9,453 nucleotides of DNA. Origin: Verrucomicrobiota bacterium (GTDB lineage Bacteria; Verrucomicrobiota; Verrucomicrobiia; Opitutales; UBA2995). Made by a program: the position numbers and the translations under genes. The stretch is from the NCBI GenBank assembly GCA_027297085.1, contig JAPUIL010000603.1, positions 1 to 9,453 of the forward strand. The letters run 5' to 3'. Positions 1 to 5,885 of this stretch are shown piece by piece (position 1 is the stretch's first letter; every line of letters begins with the position of its first letter). Under the pieces are notes generated by a model. That model was given only the letters and a program-made list of their open reading frames with translations, was not told the DNA's origin and made no database searches.

Positions 1-172
1 GTAATGGGACCTTCATCATCCTCTTTTAGCCAAAGCCTTCTGAGAGAGGGCAAGTGTAAATATGATCCAACCTACGATGCACAGAGCTGTATCATTGGAC
101 ATCTCGAAGAAGTATCTAATGGTCGGCCCTTGTTCTGGCTAACCCCCCGTACTGGAGGAACTCCCCAAATCG

Positions 173-1264
173 TTGCGGATCGATTCAAGCGGGTATAATA
201 GAAGCAGCAACGTTTCTAGTTCCAACGGATTCAACAATACCAATACCACGAATTCAACGAACAGCACTTCCCTGCTTAATCAATCCATCGTCGATAATTT
301 GACTGGGGTGCCAGATAGTAATCGCTCAACCTCTTCCACTACTATAGCCAATGAGGTTTTGGGCGAGGGCCTTGCTACAGGTTCCCTGCTGAATGGTGCG
401 GCTAATGGCACCTCGTTCGATCGTATTACTTCCACTGTTATGTCAGCCGACCAATTTCAGGTTGTTCTGAGTGCTTTGGAGAACGAAACCGATGTAAAGC
501 TGATATCGAATCCCACTCTTGTGACCCTGAACAACAGCGAGGCTACCATCAATATTGGTGAGGATTACCCAATTCCGAAATTCACCTATAATGAAGAGCG
601 CGGAACTTTTGAAATCAGTGACATCACATACAAGTCAATCGGTATCAATCTGAGCGTTACGCCTCACGTGAACAGCGCCGGGTTCATCAACCTTGAAATC
701 GAACCAGAGGTGAGTGCTAGAGCTGGAACTGTTCCTTTAGGTGGAGCAAGTGGTACTGAGGTTCCGATTATTTCAACTCGGAAGACGAAGACCAGAATCA
801 CCATTAAGGATGGATACACGCTAGCCATTGGTGGTCTGATTGAAAGCACCGATACCAGAGAAACAAGCAAGGTTCCATTTTTGGGAGATATTCCATTTTT
901 GGGACGGCTGTTCCGTTCAAATTCTAATTCGCTTACTAGGCGTAACTTGATCATCTTTATTACTGCCAAGACACTCAATCCGGATGGAAGCTCCTACGAG
1001 GAGGTTATCGATGCTCGCATGCTTCATGATATGGACATTCGCGCTGAAGATATTCCCGGCTACGAATTGAGCGATCGGGAGCGCGAATTGCTCGAAGCCG
1101 TAGAGCAATACCGCAACCAGGTATCTGATATTAAACAACAAATGCTTCTCCAGTCCCAGTTGGGTGACCTGAAAGATATGGAATCCCGCTTGGAAAGACA
1201 ACGTGAAGCTGCTGAAATTTCAGGTGAAACCGACGACCGTCCTTTCATCCTGCGGCGCCGATAA
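173..1264 (+). CDS. Secretin domain protein (type II secretion / type IV pilus outer-membrane channel), 5' end incomplete or broken
   Basis: This reads as the C-terminal half of a secretin, the multimeric outer-membrane pore of type II secretion and type IV pilus systems. Counted from TTG at 173, residues 8-55 are rich in Asn, Ser and Thr. Residues 87-270 match the secretin domain, with LISNPTLVTLNN, INIGEDYPIP, TRITIKDGYTLAIGGLI and the hallmark VPFLGDIPFLGRLFR, then NLIIFITAKTL. Residues 275-350 form a charged, probably coiled-coil tail. Secretins normally carry several periplasmic N-domains (N0-N3) before this domain, and here they are absent. An in-frame TAA at 140-142 closes the frame just upstream, and TTG 173 has no ribosome site. 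The true start is therefore unknown: a frameshift, sequencing error or truncated gene is more likely than a natural start at 173. The secretin identity is firm; GspD versus PilQ cannot be decided. Confidence 0.85.
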   Translation: MRIDSSGYNRSSNVSSSNGFNNTNTTNSTNSTSLLNQSIVDNLTGVPDSNRSTSSTTIANEVLGEGLATGSLLNGAANGTSFDRITSTVMSADQFQVVLSALENETDVKLISNPTLVTLNNSEATINIGEDYPIPKFTYNEERGTFEISDITYKSIGINLSVTPHVNSAGFINLEIEPEVSARAGTVPLGGASGTEVPIISTRKTKTRITIKDGYTLAIGGLIESTDTRETSKVPFLGDIPFLGRLFRSNSNSLTRRNLIIFITAKTLNPDGSSYEEVIDARMLHDMDIRAEDIPGYELSDRERELLEAVEQYRNQVSDIKQQMLLQSQLGDLKDMESRLERQREAAEISGETDDRPFILRRR

Positions 1265-1292
1265 ATCAGAGTCATAGCATTACCAAATTTAG

Positions 1293-1323
1293 AAGCGGGG
1301 GAGTTTTTCCTCCGCTTTTTTTT
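1293..1323 (+). terminator. Rho-independent terminator of the secretin gene
   Basis: A stem of about 10 pairs (1293-1302 with 1308-1317, one G-T wobble) encloses a 5-base loop and runs into eight T residues at 1316-1323. It begins 28 bases after the secretin stop. The T-tract overlaps the stop codon of the convergent CPBP gene (1322-1324). On the minus strand the hairpin is not followed by a good T-run, so termination in that direction is uncertain. Confidence 0.8.
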
Positions 1324-1930
1324 AGTACCATGCACTTACGTGACCTTGCACAAACTTAGTTAGAAAAACAGCTGCATTGGAGGTAGCGTGGGCGAGTATA
1401 CATGGCCACAGGCTTCTACCCGGATTGGACTTGGAGAATCGCAAAACGTAAAACCAAAGAGAATTGACGAAAACGATCCCGGTGCTGAACCAGGCCTTGG
1501 CCGAAAATTTCATTACCAGTGTGCCATCTTCCCATTCCCAAAGGTAAGGATGTACGAGTGCGAAAAGCAGAGAGAATCCAAATATACTCAACCATAGTAT
1601 GCCTCTGCCCCGGTGCTGAACTACAAGATATCCCCTAAAAATCAGCTCTTCTCCGAACCCGGACGCAATGGCCACTAGAGCAAACAATACCGTCATAGAA
1701 GTCTGTTCGGAACTGACCCCGAGCAGGGATTCTCCTGCCGTTTCAACTATCACCAGGATTATGGCGCCCATGGTCCCCCAAATCACGATACTCTTACCGC
1801 ATGGCAGTGCACCTGGCAGAGCCCCGGAATTTGGGATTCCACCGCGGAAAGCCTTCAAGTCTGACAACCACAGGTAGAAAATATATCCGATCAATAGGAG
1901 GAGGCCAATTTGCAGGAGAGGTGAATCCAC
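1322..1930 (-). CDS. CPBP-family intramembrane metalloprotease
   Basis: This is a multi-pass membrane protein of the CPBP (Abi/Rce1-like, PF02517) family: intramembrane glutamic-type or metal-dependent proteases whose bacterial substrates are mostly unknown. From GTG at 1930 it is 202 residues. All three family motifs are visible: EELIFR (E94, E95, R99), F..H ending in H127, and HATSN (H181, N185). Hydrophobic segments lie near residues 5-22, 48-65, 80-92, 110-128 and 150-163, so the active site would sit in the membrane. The start is doubtful. GTG 1930 has no Shine-Dalgarno sequence, while the frame stays open to CTG 1984, which has AGGAA six bases upstream and would add 18 residues. The gene is convergent with the secretin gene and divergent from the sigma factor gene. 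All catalytic residues are present, so it is probably active. Confidence 0.88.
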   Translation of the reverse strand: MDSPLLQIGLLLLIGYIFYLWLSDLKAFRGGIPNSGALPGALPCGKSIVIWGTMGAIILVIVETAGESLLGVSSEQTSMTVLFALVAIASGFGEELIFRGYLVVQHRGRGILWLSIFGFSLLFALVHPYLWEWEDGTLVMKFSAKAWFSTGIVFVNSLWFYVLRFSKSNPGRSLWPCILAHATSNAAVFLTKFVQGHVSAWY

Positions 1931-1990
1931 GTCGTCTGACCGATAGCCGAATGGCTCGAATTGAAAAGAAAATTCTGAAATCAGCTACAA

Positions 1991-1995
1991 TTCCT
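1991..1995 (-). promoter_or_regulatory. Possible Shine-Dalgarno site for an upstream non-ATG start of the CPBP gene
   Basis: On the minus strand AGGAA at 1995-1991 is followed after six bases by CTG (1984-1982) and then ATT (1981-1979), both in the CPBP frame. TAG at 1987-1985 closes the frame directly before. This is the only good ribosome-site spacing near the 5' end of the gene, so translation may start at CTG or ATT and not at GTG 1930. Rare start codons of this kind are known but uncommon, so the call is tentative. Confidence 0.35.
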
Positions 1996-2054
1996 GGCCA
2001 ATCAATCTCCCTTTTAGGTTGATTTTCCTCATTTCTGTTTTAGCGTTTTGACCA

Positions 2055-2684
2055 GTGAATCTCGTAAAAGCAGTAACCCAACCCCTTGCGGGCTCTTCTC
2101 AAGCCCTGACAGAGAGAGATGTTGATTGGTTGTTGGTTCAACGGGTTCAAGCAGGAGAAGTGGCCGCATTTGACGAATTGGTAATCAAATACCGTGAGCG
2201 GATTTACTCAGTCGTTTACAATTTAACTTCCAATAAAGAAGACTCTTTCGACCTCTCCCAAGAAGCATTTATCAAGGCATTCCAGTCAATTGCCCGATTT
2301 CGAGGAAAGTCCTCGTTTTTCACCTGGTTGTATCGAATTGCCGTTAATACCACCCTCTCTTTCCTGAAAAAGAACCGTCACCGCCGTTTTCTCAGTTATG
2401 AGAATATCACGGAAGAAGCCAGTTCCAGCGAGGTTCTGGACGTGCTCGCAGCTAAGACCAGCACCGAAAAACCGACTCTGATCAAGGAATTACAGCATAA
2501 ATTGAACGAAGCGATGCAAACCTTGTCTGTTAAGCATAGAACCGTTCTTGTGTTGTTTGAAATCGATAATCTTTCACACCAAGCAATCGCCGATATCATG
2601 AATTGCTCAGTCGGCACTGTCAGATCCAGACTTCACTACGCCAAAAAACAGCTTCAATCAGAACTTCAAGACCTGTTAGATTAA
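2055..2684 (+). CDS. ECF-type RNA polymerase sigma factor (RpoE-like)
   Basis: This is a group 4 (ECF) sigma factor that would direct RNA polymerase to a dedicated promoter set, usually for envelope or stress responses. From GTG 2055 it is 209 residues. Region 2 spans about 36-104, with AFDELVIKYRERIYSVVYNL, DLSQEAFIKAF and the FFTWLYRIAVNTTLSFLKK promoter-melting stretch. A linker covers 105-143. Region 4 spans about 148-203, with the helix-turn-helix around LSHQAIADIMNCSVGTVRSR. No extra C-terminal domain is present. The first about 20 residues before WLLVQRVQAGE are longer than usual. GTG 2055 is the first possible start after an in-frame TGA and has no clear Shine-Dalgarno sequence, so a slightly later start is possible. 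A gene for a single-pass membrane protein begins 11 bases downstream, the classical position for an anti-sigma factor. No typical autoregulated -35 (GGAAC-like) was seen upstream. Confidence 0.93.
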   Translation: MNLVKAVTQPLAGSSQALTERDVDWLLVQRVQAGEVAAFDELVIKYRERIYSVVYNLTSNKEDSFDLSQEAFIKAFQSIARFRGKSSFFTWLYRIAVNTTLSFLKKNRHRRFLSYENITEEASSSEVLDVLAAKTSTEKPTLIKELQHKLNEAMQTLSVKHRTVLVLFEIDNLSHQAIADIMNCSVGTVRSRLHYAKKQLQSELQDLLD

Positions 2685-2695
2685 TATTTTCGCAG

Positions 2696-3271
2696 ATGCC
2701 GAAAAATAGAAACAATTTAAATTTAGATAGTCTACTGGACCTCAAAAGGGCTGAAAAACCTTCAGCTGAGTTCTGGGATGGTTTCCAGAAGGAGTTTCGT
2801 CAGCGCCAACTGCAGACTCTCATGGAAAAGGAATCCGCCTGGAGCCGGCTTCCCCGTCTCTTTTTCGCTCGTTCCAGCGTGTTTATTCCACTTTCAGGCG
2901 TAGCAGTTGTTTTGTTTGTTCTGGTGGTAAACTTTCAGGAAAATTCTCCACTGCATAGCGAGTATTACGAAGCTGCATCAATGGTCCAAGTGGCTCCTCA
3001 ACCTGCCATTACTGAAGCTGCCGTGGAATCCCCCCAAGTTGAGGTTGTTGAAGAGGCCCCGGTATTTGCACCCGCAATAACCTCTCCAGCTAGCTTTGTC
3101 ATGGATCTCATCCCTAATGATGAGCCGGAATCACTTTCTTACACCCGGGAATATCCTACTTTCACTATCCCTGCCGAGAATCGGGCCGTATCTGCTCTAG
3201 TTTCATACACCCTTGTCCGAGACACTCCAACATTTAGCATGGCAGGACGCCCGCGAACAATAGGGTTTTGA
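2696..3271 (+). CDS. Single-pass membrane protein of unknown family, candidate anti-sigma factor
   Basis: I do not recognise a named family. From ATG 2696 it is 191 residues. Residues 1-60 are hydrophilic and probably cytoplasmic, with LDSLLDLKRAEKPSAEFW at 10-27 and the charged helix FQKEFRQRQLQTLMEKE. Residues 61-80 form one strong transmembrane segment (FIPLSGVAVVLFVLVVNF). Residues 81-191 are probably periplasmic, acidic and rich in Pro, Val and Glu, with no evident fold. There is no HxxxCxxC zinc anti-sigma motif. The position 11 bases behind an ECF sigma gene, the about 60-residue cytoplasmic part and the single membrane span are what an RseA-like anti-sigma factor would show; this is inference from layout. 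The frame is open upstream to 2603 inside the sigma gene, but those codons are a shadow of the sigma frame. The stop codon touches the ribosome site of the next gene. Confidence 0.8.
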   Translation: MPKNRNNLNLDSLLDLKRAEKPSAEFWDGFQKEFRQRQLQTLMEKESAWSRLPRLFFARSSVFIPLSGVAVVLFVLVVNFQENSPLHSEYYEAASMVQVAPQPAITEAAVESPQVEVVEEAPVFAPAITSPASFVMDLIPNDEPESLSYTREYPTFTIPAENRAVSALVSYTLVRDTPTFSMAGRPRTIGF

Positions 3272-3276
3272 GGAGG
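3271..3276 (+). promoter_or_regulatory. Strong Shine-Dalgarno site of the HtrA-like gene
   Basis: A perfect AGGAGG starts on the last base of the preceding TGA stop and lies nine bases before ATG 3286. It fixes the start of the HtrA-like gene and suggests translational coupling with the membrane-protein gene. It stands out because most neighbouring genes lack a recognisable ribosome site. Confidence 0.85.
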
Positions 3277-3285
3277 CCGTAGTCG

Positions 3286-4371
3286 ATGAAGGCCAGGCTG
3301 ACTAGCGTCGCAGTCTTGTTAGTGACCCTCTCAGGCTCGCTTCTGGCCCAAACTGAAAGCGGATTCAGCGCTATTCAGCGGCGTATCACGGGCATCTTCG
3401 CGGAAAACTCAAATGGTGTATTCCGTGTCATGGCCGCCCATACGACTTACGATGAAAAAGGTGATCTACAATTCGGCCAAAGAAGTGGCACGGGTTGTTT
3501 TATCAGTAGAGAAGGACTCATCCTGGCCAATGCCTCGGTGGTCATGAACTCTGATCGCACTTGGTTCAAATTTAGAGGCATTGATTATTCTTCTGAGCTA
3601 ATAGGGGTTGAACCCTCTACTAATCTGGCTCTTCTCAAGGCGAATAATTTGCCTGAACATTTCACCTTTTTTATTCCTGAGCCTAACCAGGCGCTTCCTG
3701 AAGTAGGATCGATGGTCCTGATGATATCCTGTCCTTGGGATTTTGAACCATCTCCATTGCTTACTATGGTAGCAGGAGCTGACGCCAGTTTTGCGAATCG
3801 AGAATTCACTACTACCCATCTTCGCATTAACACTATCGTGCGCGGAGGTGAGGGGGGAGCGCCGCTCATAGATCTGAACGGCCGGTTTGTCGGAATATTG
3901 GTCGTTTCTACTCCCGCAGAAATCGCCTACGGATATGTATTGCCGGCAAGGGCAGTTCTTAGAATTCGGGACGACCTGCTCTTTGCCGGAAAGTTTATAC
4001 ATGGCTGGATTGGTATCGAAATTGGAGTTCGTTCAACGATTCGTGATGGTCGGCAAATTTACCTTACCCATATACTTCCTGATTCCCCTTCCGCCAATGC
4101 CGGGTTACGGAAGGATGACGTGCTTGTCCGCATGGGAGATATTACCATCCAATCGATTTCGGACGTCAAGAATGCCATGTTCTTTGCCAGAGCTGGGCAA
4201 TTCCTCGATGTTCAAGTCTTTCGCGGCGGAGTACTTCAGGATTTTACAGTTAAGGTAACTGAGCGGCCAGAGGAGCAATCTAAGGTGCCTCCCGCTGAGG
4301 TGACGAATCCGGCTGAAGAGGCAAGTCCCTCTCTCGAAAGCATTGAGGCTGCGGAGGAGAAACCTTCCTGA
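3286..4371 (+). CDS. Secreted HtrA/DegP-like protein with PDZ domain, catalytic triad lost
   Basis: The protein has 361 residues. A signal peptide covers 1-21 (hydrophobic 7-20, probable cleavage after LLA), so it should act in the periplasm. Residues 28-232 follow the trypsin-like HtrA fold: GTGCFISREGLILAN, EPSTNLALLK, GGEGGAPLIDLNGRFVGI. Residues 236-325 form a PDZ domain (GWIGIEIG, PDSPSANAGLRKDDVLVRMG, the ISDVKNAM helix). Residues 326-361 are an acidic Pro/Glu tail. Aligned to the DegP motifs TNNHVV, SDIAL and GNSGG, the catalytic residues are replaced: His by Ser84, Asp by Asn113, Ser by Glu189. It is therefore most likely an inactive protease homologue, perhaps a chaperone, peptide sensor or scaffold. 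The AGGAGG-supported ATG follows the membrane-protein gene, and the place in a sigma-factor operon suggests a signalling or envelope quality-control role. Fold assignment is confident; function is inferred. Confidence 0.88.
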   Translation: MKARLTSVAVLLVTLSGSLLAQTESGFSAIQRRITGIFAENSNGVFRVMAAHTTYDEKGDLQFGQRSGTGCFISREGLILANASVVMNSDRTWFKFRGIDYSSELIGVEPSTNLALLKANNLPEHFTFFIPEPNQALPEVGSMVLMISCPWDFEPSPLLTMVAGADASFANREFTTTHLRINTIVRGGEGGAPLIDLNGRFVGILVVSTPAEIAYGYVLPARAVLRIRDDLLFAGKFIHGWIGIEIGVRSTIRDGRQIYLTHILPDSPSANAGLRKDDVLVRMGDITIQSISDVKNAMFFARAGQFLDVQVFRGGVLQDFTVKVTERPEEQSKVPPAEVTNPAEEASPSLESIEAAEEKPS

Positions 4372-4403
4372 AATCCGTTAGCCTCAAAAGCATTCAAATC
4401 TCC

Positions 4404-4823
4404 ATGGCTGTTCATCAAACGAGCGTTTCCGTTAATACAAGTGGAAAAGGCACGCAGGAAATAACTCACCTTCTTCAGGAAACTATTGATGCGTCCGGGT
4501 TTTCCGCGGGCATCGTCTCGGTGTTCTGTCATCATACCAGCTGCAGCCTGGTGCTCATGGAGAATGCAGATCCATCCGCTCGCCGGGACCTGGAAGACTA
4601 CATGGAACGTTTGGTACCGGAGAATGAACCCTACTTCACCCACACTTACGAAGGTCCAGACGACATGCCGAGCCACATCAAAATGGCACTCACGCGGTCT
4701 TCAGAAACCATTCCCTTTTCTAACGGTCGTTCGATCCTGGGTACTTGGCAGGGATTGTTTCTTTGGGAACATCGCAATATGCCTCACCAGCGTCGTCTTT
4801 CGGTAACAGTGGTAGGTGATTGA
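4404..4823 (+). CDS. yjbQ: YjbQ/UPF0047 family protein (secondary thiamine-phosphate synthase type)
   Basis: This is a small cytosolic protein of 139 residues, the usual length for the family. Characteristic stretches are HHTSCSLVLMENADPSARRD (43-62), THTYEGPDDMPSHIK (79-93) and LGTWQGLFLWEHR (112-124), which carry the conserved His, Asp and Glu residues. Family members such as E. coli YjbQ have been linked to weak thiamine-phosphate synthase activity, but the physiological role is not settled. ATG 4404 matches the family N-terminus; the frame is open further upstream without a better start, and no clear ribosome site is seen. It lies 32 bases after the HtrA-like gene on the same strand and may be co-transcribed with the sigma operon. 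Downstream it converges with the isomerase gene, separated by four bases. Confidence 0.9.
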   Translation: MAVHQTSVSVNTSGKGTQEITHLLQETIDASGFSAGIVSVFCHHTSCSLVLMENADPSARRDLEDYMERLVPENEPYFTHTYEGPDDMPSHIKMALTRSSETIPFSNGRSILGTWQGLFLWEHRNMPHQRRLSVTVVGD

Positions 4824-4827
4824 TCCG

Positions 4828-5808
4828 TCAAACAACCCGTAGCTTTGGCAGATCTTGTCCGTCGATTACCCCCACGGGCTTATTGTCCGAGTTAACAACC
4901 AGCAGGTCGTCTATCCGGTGTTCCTCAAAAGATTTTAAGGCGTCCGCAACCAGTGTGCCTGTCGCTATTGTTATTGGATTCCGAGTCATGAATGATTCAA
5001 TCGCCTGGGAAAAAACTTCAGGATCTTTCAAAATAGCACGCCGCAAGTCCGCATCCGTAAATATGCCCTCTAGTCCACCGTTCGCATTTACTATGGAGAT
5101 TGAGCCTGCTTTGGCCCGTGTCATTTCAACAATTGTTTCCTGAACGCTAGACCCCTGTATGATGGTCGCGAAGCGGTCTCCGGTCCTCATAATCTCATCT
5201 ACCTTCAGGAGGAGGCTCGCCCCGAGTGAGCCTGAGGGGTGAAATCGGGCGAACTGCTCTTTACTGAATTGCCGTTGCTCCAGAAAGACCATCGCTACCG
5301 CATCGATGAGGGCTAGGGTAGCGGTGGTGCTGGCGGTGGGTGAGAGGTTCAACGGACAAGCTTCTTCCTTCGCTAGGTAGGTTAGGATTATATCACAACT
5401 TTCGGCCAGTCGGCTTTGCGATTCGCTGGTGACTGCAACGGTGCGAACTCCTTGTCTTCTCAAGAGTGGGATGAGCTCGATAACTTCACGGGTTTCCCCG
5501 CTATTACTGAGGACAAATGCAAGATCTTCATCCTGGCACATACCCAGGTCCCCGTGAACAGCCTGAACTGGATCTAAAAAGGAGGAACTGACTCCGATGC
5601 TGTTAAAAGTCCCCACAAGTTTTTGGCAGATTCCTGCGTTTTTACCAAGTCCGGCTAAAATTAGTTTCCCCTTGGCATCCACCACCGATTGAATGGCATT
5701 CACAGCATTGACAAACGAATCGTCCAGATTCTCGGCTGTATCGAGTATAGCCCGAGACTCCATTTGCATAAAGTGTTTGGCCCTTTGAAGTATTGATTGA
5801 GATTCCAC
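4828..5808 (-). CDS. kdsD: Arabinose-5-phosphate isomerase, KpsF/GutQ/KdsD family
   Basis: The enzyme interconverts ribulose 5-phosphate and arabinose 5-phosphate, the first step toward KDO for lipopolysaccharide. It is a cytosolic protein of 326 residues, the standard length. An SIS domain covers about 35-185: LILAGLGK (K56), VHGDLGM (H85), SNSGETREV, EEACPLNLSPTASTTATLAL, then HPSGSLG (H190). Two CBS domains follow, about 204-262 (GIFTDADLRRAIL) and 272-326 (DDLLVVNSDNKPVGVIDGQDL). The active-site loop reads GKNAGICQK, where E. coli KdsD has GKSGHIGRK, so the loop His is missing; this may be a lineage variant. The start is GTG 5808, the first codon after an in-frame stop and without a ribosome site; ATG at codon 14 is an alternative. 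It is divergent from the LysM lipoprotein gene. Confidence 0.92.
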   Translation of the reverse strand: MESQSILQRAKHFMQMESRAILDTAENLDDSFVNAVNAIQSVVDAKGKLILAGLGKNAGICQKLVGTFNSIGVSSSFLDPVQAVHGDLGMCQDEDLAFVLSNSGETREVIELIPLLRRQGVRTVAVTSESQSRLAESCDIILTYLAKEEACPLNLSPTASTTATLALIDAVAMVFLEQRQFSKEQFARFHPSGSLGASLLLKVDEIMRTGDRFATIIQGSSVQETIVEMTRAKAGSISIVNANGGLEGIFTDADLRRAILKDPEVFSQAIESFMTRNPITIATGTLVADALKSFEEHRIDDLLVVNSDNKPVGVIDGQDLPKLRVV

Positions 5809-5885
5809 GTTAAAAAACTATTGTTAGATTGTTCCAACTTCCCCCACACTATTTTTCGTAATTTTGTAATCAATACCTTTCACTC

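Noticed and set aside
4..198. 64-codon plus-strand frame open from the window start
   Set aside because: Its translation matches no secretin N-domain or other family I recognise, and it overlaps the secretin frame. It is kept only as part of the broken-5'-end observation.
2018..2050. TTGATT near 2020 as a -35 box for the sigma factor gene
   Set aside because: No acceptable -10 hexamer follows at 16-18 bases, and no ECF-type promoter pattern is visible.
2603..2695. Upstream extension of the membrane-protein gene to 2603
   Set aside because: It would overlap 82 bases of the sigma factor gene, and the extra residues are basic, low in structure and read like an out-of-frame copy. ATG 2696 just after the sigma stop fits better.
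3331..3450. His52 of the HtrA-like protein as an alternative catalytic histidine
   Set aside because: It lies before the GTGCFIS strand, well upstream of the position that aligns with the HtrA catalytic His, so it cannot replace it in the standard fold.
3598..4002. 134-codon minus-strand frame within the HtrA-like gene
   Set aside because: It lies wholly antisense to a well-supported gene and shows no family motif.
4820..5143. Plus-strand frame of 107 codons over the isomerase gene
   Set aside because: Antisense shadow of the CBS region; the translation is Ser/Arg-rich with no motif.
5809..5885. Promoter elements between the isomerase and lipoprotein genes
   Set aside because: TGTAAT at 5865-5870 resembles a -10 box, but no -35 partner exists at normal spacing, and the minus-strand candidates sit too close to the start codon. 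Divergent promoters are likely here but cannot be placed.
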